Shown piece after piece: positions 51,033 to 58,390 of a stretch of DNA of 64,000 nt (position 1 is the stretch's first letter; each line of letters starts with the position of its first letter). The notes under the pieces were generated by a model that saw only the letters and a list, made by a program, of their open reading frames with translations, did no database searches and was not told where the DNA came from. The DNA comes from Agathobaculum butyriciproducens (GTDB lineage Bacteria; Bacillota; Clostridia; Oscillospirales; Butyricicoccaceae), in the NCBI GenBank assembly GCA_003096535.1, contig QEKJ01000002.1, forward strand, positions 62,001 to 126,000, in the 5' to 3' direction. The position numbers and the translations under genes were made by a program.

Positions 51033-51368
51033 ATGGTACACGATCCGATCAGCGTACTGGACGCGCTCATGATCGCCCTGTCCGGTATCGTTATTGTATT
51101 TTTGATGCTGGCACTTCTCTGGGGTGTCATCGCTGTTATTTCCCGTGTGATGGGCGTGCTCGAAAAGCACACCGCGCATCCGGCTTCGGTCAGTGCAGCG
51201 GCTCCGGCGGCTGCGGCTCCGGCTCCGGCAGCAGCACCTGCACCGGTTCCGCAGGTCAAGCTGGAAGGCGTCAGCGAGGTGGAGGCGGCCTGCGTTATGG
51301 CTATTGTCAGCCACGAAACGGGCATTCCGCTCGATCAGCTTGTATTTAAGTCCATCAAGGCGGTTTAA
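51033..51368 (+). CDS. oadG: OadG family subunit (gamma)
   Basis: 111 residues from ATG 51033; AAGGAGG is 9 bp upstream, whereas the GTG at 51027 is too close. One membrane helix (about 13-35), an Ala-Pro linker, and a C-terminal helical part. The gamma subunit anchors the alpha and carrier subunits to the membrane beta subunit. Its 5' end nearly abuts the oadA stop. Confidence 0.8.
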   Translation: MVHDPISVLDALMIALSGIVIVFLMLALLWGVIAVISRVMGVLEKHTAHPASVSAAAPAAAAPAPAAAPAPVPQVKLEGVSEVEAACVMAIVSHETGIPLDQLVFKSIKAV

Positions 51369-51382
51369 GGGGAGAAAGAAAC

Positions 51383-51769
51383 ATGAAATATCAGGTATCG
51401 CTTAACGGCAAGCAGTTTGAAGTAGAAGTAGAAAAGGGATCGGTAAGCGCAGTACCGACCGGCGCGGCTCCCGCACCGGCACCGGCTGCAGCAGCACCGG
51501 CACCCGCGGCAGCGCCGGCTCCGGCAGCAGCACCCGCACCCGCAGCAGCGCCTGCAGGCGGCGAGACCGTTGCAGCGCCCATGCCGGGCACCATTCTGGA
51601 TATCCGATGCACGGCAGGTCAGGCCGTTAAGGGCGGCGATGTGCTGTTCATTCTCGAGGCCATGAAGATGGAGAATGAGATCTGCGCACCGCATGACGGC
51701 ACGGTCGGCACTGTCTGCGTACAGAAGGGCGCTTCCGTACAGACCGGCGCAGCACTCTGCACGATGTAA
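51383..51769 (+). CDS. Biotin carboxyl carrier subunit of the decarboxylase
   Basis: 128 residues: small N-terminal part, a long Ala/Pro linker (about 26-59), and a biotinyl domain with the biotin lysine K95 in EAMKMEN. It shuttles the carboxyl group between OadA and OadB. GGGGAGAAAGA before the ATG. The linker length is probably variable because of its repetitive GCACCGGC units. Confidence 0.9.
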   Translation: MKYQVSLNGKQFEVEVEKGSVSAVPTGAAPAPAPAAAAPAPAAAPAPAAAPAPAAAPAGGETVAAPMPGTILDIRCTAGQAVKGGDVLFILEAMKMENEICAPHDGTVGTVCVQKGASVQTGAALCTM

Positions 51770-51784
51770 CGGGAGGCGCGTACT

Positions 51785-52936
51785 ATGCAATTTTCGTTTT
51801 TCGGTGCATTAGGCAGCATTCTGGCAAGCTCGGGCTTCGCGTCCTTTGCGGAGGACCCGCGCAGCCTGATCATGATCATCATTGCATGCGTGCTGCTGTA
51901 CATGGGTATCGGCAAAAAGTTTGAGCCGCTGCTGCTCGTTCCGATCGCATTCGGCATGCTGCTGGCCAACCTGCCGCTGACCGGCCTGCTCAACGCACCG
52001 GTTGACGGTTCCAGTCCCGGCATGCTGTGGGTGTTCTATCAGGGCGTCCAGCATGCGATTTATCCGTCCATCATCTTCCTCGGTATCGGTGCCATGACCG
52101 ACTTCGGCCCGCTGATCGCGCGCCCGTCCTCGCTGCTGCTGGGTGCAGCGGCACAGCTCGGCATCTTCTCCGCATTTCTGCTCGCGCTTGTGCTCGGCTT
52201 CCCGGGCAAGGTTGCGGCAGCCATCGCCATCATCGGCGGTGCGGACGGCCCGACCTCCATTCTGGTCGCATCCCGTCTGGCAGCGGATTATCTGCCCGCC
52301 ATCGCTATTGCGGCGTACTCGTATATGGCGCTCATACCGCTTATCCAGCCGCCGATCATGCGTCTGCTGACCACCAAGAAGGAGCGCGAGGTCAAGATGG
52401 AGCAGCTGCGTCAGGTCTCCAAGACCGAGAAGATCGTATTCCCGATCGCAGTTGCCATCATCGTTATCCTGCTGATTCCGGATACTGCTCCGCTGATCGG
52501 CATGCTCATGCTGGGCAATCTGCTGCGTGAGTGCGGCGTAACCGACCGCCTGAGCGACACCGCGCAGAACGCGCTGTGCAACATCGTCACCATCTTCCTC
52601 GGTCTGTCGGTAGGCTGCAAGGCGATTGCGTCCACCTTCCTGACCTGGGAGACCATCAAGATCATCATCCTCGGCCTGATCGCGTTCACGTTCTCGACCG
52701 TCGGCGGCCTGCTGTTCGGCAAGGTTATGTATAAGCTGACCGGCGGCAAGGTAAACCCGCTGATCGGCTCGGCCGGTGTATCTGCCGTTCCGATGGCAGC
52801 CCGCGTTTCGCAGGTTGAGGGCCAGAAGGCCAATCCGGCAAACTTCCTGCTCATGCACGCGATGGGCCCGAACGTAGCCGGTGTTATCGGCTCCGCTGTT
52901 GCCGCAGGCTTTGTCCTCAAGGTATTCGGCGCGTAA
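51785..52936 (+). CDS. oadB: Sodium ion-translocating decarboxylase subunit beta
   Basis: 383 residues with about nine membrane helices and the family motifs [22 protein letters not shown] (with the Na+-linked Asp) and [13 protein letters not shown]. It decarboxylates carboxybiotin and pumps Na+ out. Last gene of the operon, followed by a terminator. Beta subunits of methylmalonyl- and glutaconyl-CoA decarboxylases look alike; the oadA partner decides for oxaloacetate. Confidence 0.92.
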   Translation: MQFSFFGALGSILASSGFASFAEDPRSLIMIIIACVLLYMGIGKKFEPLLLVPIAFGMLLANLPLTGLLNAPVDGSSPGMLWVFYQGVQHAIYPSIIFLGIGAMTDFGPLIARPSSLLLGAAAQLGIFSAFLLALVLGFPGKVAAAIAIIGGADGPTSILVASRLAADYLPAIAIAAYSYMALIPLIQPPIMRLLTTKKEREVKMEQLRQVSKTEKIVFPIAVAIIVILLIPDTAPLIGMLMLGNLLRECGVTDRLSDTAQNALCNIVTIFLGLSVGCKAIASTFLTWETIKIIILGLIAFTFSTVGGLLFGKVMYKLTGGKVNPLIGSAGVSAVPMAARVSQVEGQKANPANFLLMHAMGPNVAGVIGSAVAAGFVLKVFGA

Positions 52937-52946
52937 GTGCAAAGCA

Positions 52947-52978
52947 AAAGAACCCGAGAAATCGGGTTCTTTTTTGCT
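52947..52978 (+). terminator. Terminator of the decarboxylase operon
   Basis: Eleven-base-pair stem AAAGAACCCGA (52947-52957), GAAA loop, complement 52962-52972, then TTTT. Confidence 0.9.
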
Positions 52979-52985
52979 TTTTCGA

Positions 52986-53230
52986 TGGAGAAGAATTGAA
53001 AATGGAGAATTGAGAATGGAAAATGAACGTGGAATCAGGCATTTTCCGTTGCGTTATCCGAACTGCATATTGCCTAACCGTAGGGGCGGCCAGTGGCCGC
53101 CCGTGTAACGCTACATCATATCGGTTGGTGGGCGACCACTGGTCGCCCCTACGGGTACGCGTTTGCAACTGGTTTGAAAAATTAACCCATTGCGTTAATT
53201 CTCCATTCTCCATTTTCCATTCTCAATTTT
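52986..53230. repeat. Largest AATGGAGAAT-type inverted repeat with nested GGGCGGCC palindromes
   Basis: The left end (AATTGAAAATGGAGAATTGA, then GAATGG) is the inverted counterpart of the right end (CTCCATTCTCCATTTTCC, then ATTCTCAATT). In the middle are GGGGCGGCCAGTGGCCGCCC and GGGCGACCACTGGTCGCCCC, which are inverted versions of each other. The right end stops 11 bp before the tetR-type promoter. Confidence 0.75.
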
Positions 53231-53240
53231 TTATGCTTTC

Positions 53241-53270
53241 TTGACAATTTATGTCGCCCTGTTTTATAAT
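53241..53270 (+). promoter_or_regulatory. Promoter of the TetR-type regulator
   Basis: TTGACA (53241-53246), 18 bp, TATAAT (53265-53270). Transcription would start near 53277, which excludes the ATG at 53251 as start codon. Confidence 0.8.
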
Positions 53271-53301
53271 AAATGCAAGAAACGAACGGGTGGTCCTTAT
53301 T

Positions 53302-53874
53302 GTGCAGGTACTAAAAGACGAACTTCGACACAAAATTCTGCTCGAATCCGAGCATTTATTCCTGCAGCGCGGGTACGACCGCACCTCACTGCAGATGATC
53401 GCGGACAAGGTAAATATCAGCAAGAGCAACCTCTACCACTACTTCAAAAACAAGGAGGAGCTGTTCTACGAGCTGACCGACAGCGCTGCAGACGGCCTGA
53501 AGCGCATGATCCTGCGCTTCCGCAGCATGCGGTTTGACCTGAACATGGACGCGCAGGAATTCCGCATGCTGCTCACCGAGGAGGTACTCTCACTGCTGCT
53601 GGCGGAGAAATACGGCCTTCTTCTTATCATGGAGCAGGCCAACGGCACTCGATATGAAAACCTGCGGCCGGTAATGATTGAGCTGATTGCGTCCAAGATC
53701 GTGCCCATGCTGGCTGACGAGGAGAACAGCCCGATGATGGCGCAGATCATGGCACGCAATCTGGTGGACGGGACGGTACATATCCTCAAGAACCGCGTTC
53801 GCCCGAGCGAGGTCCGTGCCGGACTGAATCAGCTGATCACCTATCACACACAGGGAATGCACGCGCTGCAATAG
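53302..53874 (+). CDS. TetR/AcrR family transcriptional regulator
   Basis: 190 residues from GTG 53302 (GTG 53290 is an alternative; 53251 lies inside the promoter). N-terminal TetR domain with ILLESEHLFLQRGYDRTSLQMI and KVNISKSNLYHYFKNKEELF; helical ligand domain after residue 60. Ligand and targets unknown. The leader is only about 25 nt. The stop codon TAG is inside the loop of its own terminator hairpin, which was duplicated by the repeat element. Confidence 0.85.
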   Translation: MQVLKDELRHKILLESEHLFLQRGYDRTSLQMIADKVNISKSNLYHYFKNKEELFYELTDSAADGLKRMILRFRSMRFDLNMDAQEFRMLLTEEVLSLLLAEKYGLLLIMEQANGTRYENLRPVMIELIASKIVPMLADEENSPMMAQIMARNLVDGTVHILKNRVRPSEVRAGLNQLITYHTQGMHALQ

Positions 53875-53880
53875 CAGCGC
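53862..53880 (+). terminator. Duplicated terminator hairpin, left copy (contains the tetR-type stop codon)
   Basis: CGCGCTGC-AATA-GCAGCGC, 19 bp, repeated perfectly at 54130-54148. Here it lacks a T-run. Confidence 0.75.
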
Positions 53881-54129
53881 TGAGGCTGTCGCGAAACTAC
53901 AGTTTCGCCGACAAGCAGGAACGGACCGTGGGCCGTTCCAAAGTCGTCCGAAAGTTCCTATACAGAAACTTTCTCCCTCCAGAAGTTCAAAAGGGGCGCT
54001 ATCCTTGCGCGGCTTCTCGGCCGCGCTGCGCTGATACATGCTCACCCCTTTTGAGCATTTGCAGAGCAAATGCTGTTTCGTGCGCGCTGCCGCGCGAAAT
54101 GCTGACTATACGACTTTTTCGACAGACTG
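53881..54129 (-). mobile_element. ~250-bp non-coding element, copy B (inverse of copy A)
   Basis: Reverse complement of 42252-42511 with few differences: an 11-bp TTTTTCAGCAT-type gap near one end and scattered changes. It is bracketed by a 19-bp perfect direct repeat of the local terminator hairpin. The flanks of copies A and B are unrelated, so the flanking repeats come from the target and not from the element. Confidence 0.8.
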
Positions 54130-54158
54130 CGCGCTGCAATAGCAGCGCGTTTTCTTTT
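54130..54158 (+). terminator. Duplicated terminator hairpin, right copy
   Basis: Identical 19-bp hairpin followed by GTTTTCTTTT, giving a working terminator. Confidence 0.8.
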
Positions 54159-54202
54159 GCCCTTAAACGGATACAAATGCGTTCTAACCGTCTCCGAATC
54201 CA

Positions 54203-54210
54203 CATACACT
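54203..54210 (+). promoter_or_regulatory. Candidate sigma-E -10 element of spoIIID
   Basis: CATACACT fits the sigma-E -10 consensus CATACANT and lies 40 bp before the spoIIID start. The expected -35 is not clear. spoIIID is sigma-E dependent in B. subtilis. Confidence 0.45.
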
Positions 54211-54249
54211 GTCACAGATGAAACCTCATCAGGCAGGAGGGAAACAGCG

Positions 54250-54363
54250 GTGAAGGGCTTACCGGAGGAGCGCACGATCCGTCTGGCGCAGTACATGATC
54301 GAGCAGAAGGCCACCGTGCGGCAGACTGCGGCACGGTTCGGAATATCCAAGTCAACCGTACAT
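54250..54363 (+). pseudogene. spoIIID: 5' part of spoIIID (sporulation transcriptional regulator), interrupted
   Basis: GTG 54250 with AGGCAGGAGG upstream. Codons 1-38 encode EERTIRLAQYMIEQKATVRQ ... ARFGISKSTVH, the N-terminal helix-turn-helix of SpoIIID (B. subtilis: ERTIKIGKYIVETKKTVR ... EFGVSKSTVH). After His38 the expected KDLTERL is replaced by IEVMKMSGSFG and a stop at 54397-54399. So the gene is cut within the recognition region, and the rest is not in the window. SpoIIID controls mother-cell genes including sigK. Confidence 0.8.
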
Positions 54364-54534
54364 ATAGAAGTAATGAAAATGAGCGGTTCATTTGGTTAAT
54401 TTGATAACGAAACCCGGAGTGCAGACATGAGGAAATGTTCGTACTCCGGGTTTACTTATGTGGGGGATTCATCGCTGAATTTGGGCTAACAGGGATTTTT
54501 AGGGATAAATATTATGGGCTTTGCATACAAGCTG
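54361..54534. other. Left end of a second integrated element
   Basis: Sequence changes from spoIIID to AT-richer DNA at about 54363-54366. The first 170 bp have no gene, but a hairpin AAACCCGGAGT (54410-54420)/ACTCCGGGTTT (54443-54453). Other end and recombinase are outside the window. Confidence 0.65.
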
Positions 54535-54689
54535 GCGCCGTCCGTGCGGCGGCGTGCAGCGCGTAAGCCGACGGCACAAGATGGTGCCGAGGGCGCGGCG
54601 ATAGCCGCGCCCTAAATATATGGCCCCCTTTTATCTAACAGGGGGGTGCAAATCGGAATAGATCAGCAAATTTCGCAAAACTTTGAACA
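54535..54689 (+). other. Tn916-type oriT copy on the second element
   Basis: Aligned with 14380-14533 over its whole length. Identical blocks include CGCCGTCCGTGCGGCGGCGT, CTAACAGGGGGGT and CGCAAAACTTTGAACA; the C-run/G-run hairpin (54624-54628/54641-54646) and CAAATCGG are kept. No relaxase gene follows; the next gene is a Fic protein 190 bp away. Confidence 0.75.
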
Positions 54690-54833
54690 TAATGGGTGGC
54701 AAAACTTGCATTTCACATGATTTTAAGGCGAAAATACGGGAGTTTTTGCAAAAGCGATGTATAAACAGAATGTATTCGTGATATATGTTAGCGTTCTTCT
54801 AATTTATGTACTAAAAATATGATGCAAATAGCG

Positions 54834-54862
54834 TTGACATTGATAATACTTGGACATATACT
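54834..54862 (+). promoter_or_regulatory. Promoter of the fic-hsd operon
   Basis: TTGACA (54834-54839), 17 bp, TATACT (54857-54862). Confidence 0.8.
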
Positions 54863-54878
54863 ATAATTATATCATTGT

Positions 54879-55976
54879 ATGAAAAATGATAATATTAAAG
54901 GCTGGATGGAAAATTGCATGAGAGATTTCATCTTTAAGACAGAATATAAAAAACTACTTACACCAGAGGTTGTGTCCTGTCTTACACAGATTCATGAGTA
55001 TAAGGGCCAGCAGAGCTTTCTTGTCAAGGTAAAAGCAGATGCACTATCAAATCTCTTGGAGAGTGCAAAAATCCAGAGTATAGAAGCATCCAACTGTATC
55101 GAAGGCATTATCACAACAGATAATCGTCTGAAAAAAATCGTAAGGGACAAGACCATCCCCAAAACTCGAAATGAGAAAGAAATCGCGGGATATCGTGATG
55201 TACTTGCAGTGATTCATGAGAGTTATGACTATATTCCGCCAAAGCCATCGGCTATTCTGCAGCTTCATCGTGATTTGTATAAATTCTGCGGAAAGACCGT
55301 TGGCGGTAGCTATAAAAGCTCAGACAACATCATTACGGCGGAACAAGAAAACAGAGGACGAGCAGTGCGTTTCCAACCTGTTTCCACATTAGAAACGCCG
55401 CAATCCATGATTGCGTTATGCGATGCGTTTCAGAACGCAAGGCAGGATGCCGAACTGGATCCACTGTTGCTTATTCCTATGTTTATTTTAGACTTCCTGT
55501 GCATTCACCCGTTCAACGATGGCAATGAACGCATGAGCAGGCTGTTGATATTATTGCTTCTGTATCGTTCCGGCTATATCGTGGGAAAGTATATCAGTAT
55601 TGAAAAGCTGATTTCCGATACTAAAGAAACTTATTATGATGCTGTGCAAGCCAGCTCTTATAACTGGCATGAGGGTACTAACGATTATGTACCCTTTGTT
55701 ATCTATATGCTGCGTATTTTTGTAACAGCCTATCGTGATTTTGAAGACAAAATCGAACTGCTGACTACCAAGAGGCTTTCAAAGCCTGACCGGGTACGGG
55801 AAACTATAAAAAAACATCTCGGTAAGATTACAAAGAGCGAAATCATGGCTAATTGCCCAGACATCAGCCAGATCACTGTTCAGCGAGCACTGGCAGATCT
55901 GATGAGATCGGGTGAGATTATCAAACTCAGCGGAGGTCGTTATACCTCTTACATCTGGAATAGGGAGAGAAAATAG
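54879..55976 (+). CDS. Fic family protein with N-terminal inhibitory motif
   Basis: 365 residues from ATG 54879; ATG 54906 or 54918 may be the true start, since the promoter leaves only about 10 nt of leader. Fic motif HPFNDGNERMSR with catalytic H210; the usual GN-G-R is GN-E-R. An inhibitory helix motif SNCIEG (S-x3-E-G) lies near residue 72, so it is a self-inhibited class II Fic. A C-terminal winged helix follows. Fic proteins AMPylate targets. It leads the type I restriction operon, 2 bp before hsdM. Confidence 0.85.
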   Translation: MKNDNIKGWMENCMRDFIFKTEYKKLLTPEVVSCLTQIHEYKGQQSFLVKVKADALSNLLESAKIQSIEASNCIEGIITTDNRLKKIVRDKTIPKTRNEKEIAGYRDVLAVIHESYDYIPPKPSAILQLHRDLYKFCGKTVGGSYKSSDNIITAEQENRGRAVRFQPVSTLETPQSMIALCDAFQNARQDAELDPLLLIPMFILDFLCIHPFNDGNERMSRLLILLLLYRSGYIVGKYISIEKLISDTKETYYDAVQASSYNWHEGTNDYVPFVIYMLRIFVTAYRDFEDKIELLTTKRLSKPDRVRETIKKHLGKITKSEIMANCPDISQITVQRALADLMRSGEIIKLSGGRYTSYIWNRERK

Positions 55977-55978
55977 AA

Positions 55979-57487
55979 ATGATTACAGGCGAACTGAAAA
56001 ACAAAATCGACAGCTTATGGGACATTTTTGCGGCTGGCGGATTGGTCAATCCGCTCGATGTCATTGAACAGATTACTTATCTGATGTTCATTCATGATTT
56101 GGACGATTCTGATAATCTCAGAGCGAAAGAAGCGGCTATGCTGGGGTTGCCGTATCAGAGTATTTTTGCAGATGAGATACAAGTAGGTGAGCGTACCATT
56201 GATGGTCAGCAGCTCAAATGGTCTGTGTTCCATGACTTCCCGGCTGGCAAGATGTACTCTGCTATGCAGGAATGGGTATTCCCATTCATCAAGACACTTC
56301 ATACGGATAAAAACAGTGCTTATTCCAAGTATATGGACGATGCCATTTTTAAGCTGCCCACGCCGCTGCTGCTGTCCAAAGTCGTGGATTCATTGGATGA
56401 GATTTACCGCTTAATGAACGAATCGCAGGCAGTGGATGTACGCGGCGATACATATGAGTATCTGCTCAGCAAGATCAGCCAGTCCGGCCGGAACGGTCAG
56501 TTCCGTACCCCGCGTCATATCATTCGCATGATGGTGGAACTGATGGATCCGAAAGCTGATGATGTGATCTGCGACCCGGCTTGCGGCACCTCCGGTTTCC
56601 TTGTTTCTGCGGGTGAATATCTGAAAGAACATCGCAAGGAAGAAATCTTCTTCGACCGACAGAAGAAAGACCACTACATGAACCATATGTTCTTCGGCTA
56701 CGATATGGATCGCACCATGTTGCGTATCGGTGCCATGAACATGATGACTCACGGTATTGACAATCCTTTTATCGAATACCGGGACAGCCTCAGTGATCAG
56801 AATCCGGACAAGGAGAAGTATTCGCTCATCCTTGCCAATCCGCCGTTCAAGGGCAGTCTGGATGCAGATACCGTTTCGGCGGACTTGCTGAAGGTCTGCA
56901 AAACCAAGAAAACCGAGCTGCTGTTTCTGGCACTCTTTCTGCGTATGCTGCGCATCGGTGGGCGCTGTGCCTGCATCGTACCGGACGGCGTATTGTTCGG
57001 CTCGTCCACGGCGCACAAAGCCATCCGAAAGGAACTGGTAGAGGGTAATCGGTTGGAAGCGGTCATCTCCATGCCGTCCGGCGTGTTCAAGCCATATGCC
57101 GGTGTTTCTACTGCAATCTTGGTCTTCACGAAGACCGGACACGGCGGCACGGATAACGTATGGTTCTATGATATGCAGGCTGACGGCTTTTCTCTCGATG
57201 ATAAGCGCAGTCCGGTGCAGGATAACGATATTCCCGACATCATCGCGCGTTTCCGTAATATAGAGGGCGAAAAAGACCGTCAGCGCACGGAAAAATCCTT
57301 CTTCGTGCCCAAGACGGAAATCGCAGAAAACGGCTATGATCTGTCCATCAACAAATACAAAAAGACGGAGTATATCCCCGTGGAGTATCCGCCTACCAGT
57401 GAGATTATGGCCCAGCTGCGGAAGCTGGAGAAGCAGATTGGCACTGCGATGGATGAGCTGGATAAGATGCTGCAAGGAGAAAAATAA
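55979..57487 (+). CDS. hsdM: Type I restriction-modification system methyltransferase subunit (HsdM)
   Basis: 502 residues. N-terminal helical HsdM domain, then SAM motif I DPACGTSGFLVS (about 199) and catalytic motif IV NPPF (287-290), an N6-adenine methylase. Together with HsdS it methylates, and with HsdR it cuts, unmodified DNA. One-base overlap with the next gene (TAATG). Confidence 0.93.
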   Translation: MITGELKNKIDSLWDIFAAGGLVNPLDVIEQITYLMFIHDLDDSDNLRAKEAAMLGLPYQSIFADEIQVGERTIDGQQLKWSVFHDFPAGKMYSAMQEWVFPFIKTLHTDKNSAYSKYMDDAIFKLPTPLLLSKVVDSLDEIYRLMNESQAVDVRGDTYEYLLSKISQSGRNGQFRTPRHIIRMMVELMDPKADDVICDPACGTSGFLVSAGEYLKEHRKEEIFFDRQKKDHYMNHMFFGYDMDRTMLRIGAMNMMTHGIDNPFIEYRDSLSDQNPDKEKYSLILANPPFKGSLDADTVSADLLKVCKTKKTELLFLALFLRMLRIGGRCACIVPDGVLFGSSTAHKAIRKELVEGNRLEAVISMPSGVFKPYAGVSTAILVFTKTGHGGTDNVWFYDMQADGFSLDDKRSPVQDNDIPDIIARFRNIEGEKDRQRTEKSFFVPKTEIAENGYDLSINKYKKTEYIPVEYPPTSEIMAQLRKLEKQIGTAMDELDKMLQGEK

Positions 57488-58365
57488 TGACAGAAAATGA
57501 TAAGCTGCAAATGTTTGAAAACCAACCGATTCGTACAGCATGGGATGAGGAACAGGAAGAATGGTACTTTTCTGTGGTGGATGTAGTTGCTGTACTTACC
57601 GATCAACCTGATAGCAGACACGCTGCGAAATATTGGAGTGTGCTTAAGACACGTCTGAAAAACGAGGGAAGTGAACTGACTACAAATTGTAGTCAGTTGA
57701 AAATGAAGGCCGCCGATGGCAAGCGCCGTCTGACCGATGTTGCAACCACTGAGCAGCTTTTACGCATCATTCAGTCGATTCCTTCAAAGAAAGCCGAGCC
57801 ATTCAAAATGTGGCTGGCTATGGTCGGTCGGGAACGCATTGAGGAAATCATAGACCCAGAACTGACGATTGAGCGGGCGCTGGATACCTATGCAAAGAAG
57901 GGCTACTCTCCCGAGTGGATTAACCAACGTATGCAGACCATTCGTGCCCGTAAAGAATTGACTGATGCTTGGGATGCCCACGGTGTCAAAAAAGGAAAAG
58001 AATACGGGATTTTGACCGATGAGGTTACAAAAGCGTGGTCTGGTATGACGACTCGGCAGTATAAGAATCACAAGGGACTGAAAAAGGAAAATCTGCGGGA
58101 TAACATGAGTACATTGGAGTTGGCGCTGAATATGTTAGCAGAGGCAACCACAACAGAGCTGACCAATGCACAGAATCCGCGTGGACTGGAAGAAAATCGT
58201 GCTGTTGCAAAGCAGGGCGGTAAAGTTGCAGGAAATGCCCGGAAAGAAATTGAATCGCAGACAGGGCGGCCGGTGATTACTTCTGACAACGCGCAGACAA
58301 TGCTGCTTGGAAACGCCGTAGTCGAAATGATCGAGAGTGTGGCCAAAGAGGACGAAAAGAAATGA
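57487..58365 (+). CDS. BRO-N domain protein (phage antirepressor-like) inside the hsd operon
   Basis: 292 residues. The N-terminal part (EEWYFSVVDVVAVLTDQPDSRHAAKYW) is a BRO-N domain; the middle and C-terminal parts are helical and basic (GRERIEEIIDPELTIERALDTY, AWSGMTTRQYKNHKGLKKENL). BRO-N proteins bind DNA and often act as prophage antirepressors. Between hsdM and hsdS it may regulate the operon or sense phage. Translationally coupled to hsdM. Confidence 0.75.
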   Translation: MTENDKLQMFENQPIRTAWDEEQEEWYFSVVDVVAVLTDQPDSRHAAKYWSVLKTRLKNEGSELTTNCSQLKMKAADGKRRLTDVATTEQLLRIIQSIPSKKAEPFKMWLAMVGRERIEEIIDPELTIERALDTYAKKGYSPEWINQRMQTIRARKELTDAWDAHGVKKGKEYGILTDEVTKAWSGMTTRQYKNHKGLKKENLRDNMSTLELALNMLAEATTTELTNAQNPRGLEENRAVAKQGGKVAGNARKEIESQTGRPVITSDNAQTMLLGNAVVEMIESVAKEDEKK

Positions 58366-58368
58366 CAA

Positions 58369-58388
58369 TTCGGATTTGTGGGGATGAA
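58369..58388 (+). repeat. Direct repeat, copy 1, before hsdS1
   Basis: TTCGGATTTGTGGGGATGAA, exact copy at 60634-60653. Each lies just before an hsdS start codon. Confidence 0.85.
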
Positions 58389-58390
58389 CG

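Noticed and set aside
51450-51560. GC-rich short repeats in the biotin carrier gene as a separate repeat element
   Set aside because: They encode the usual Ala-Pro linker of biotin carrier proteins.
53251-53301. ATG 53251 as start of the TetR regulator
   Set aside because: It lies between the -35 and -10 boxes of a near-consensus promoter.
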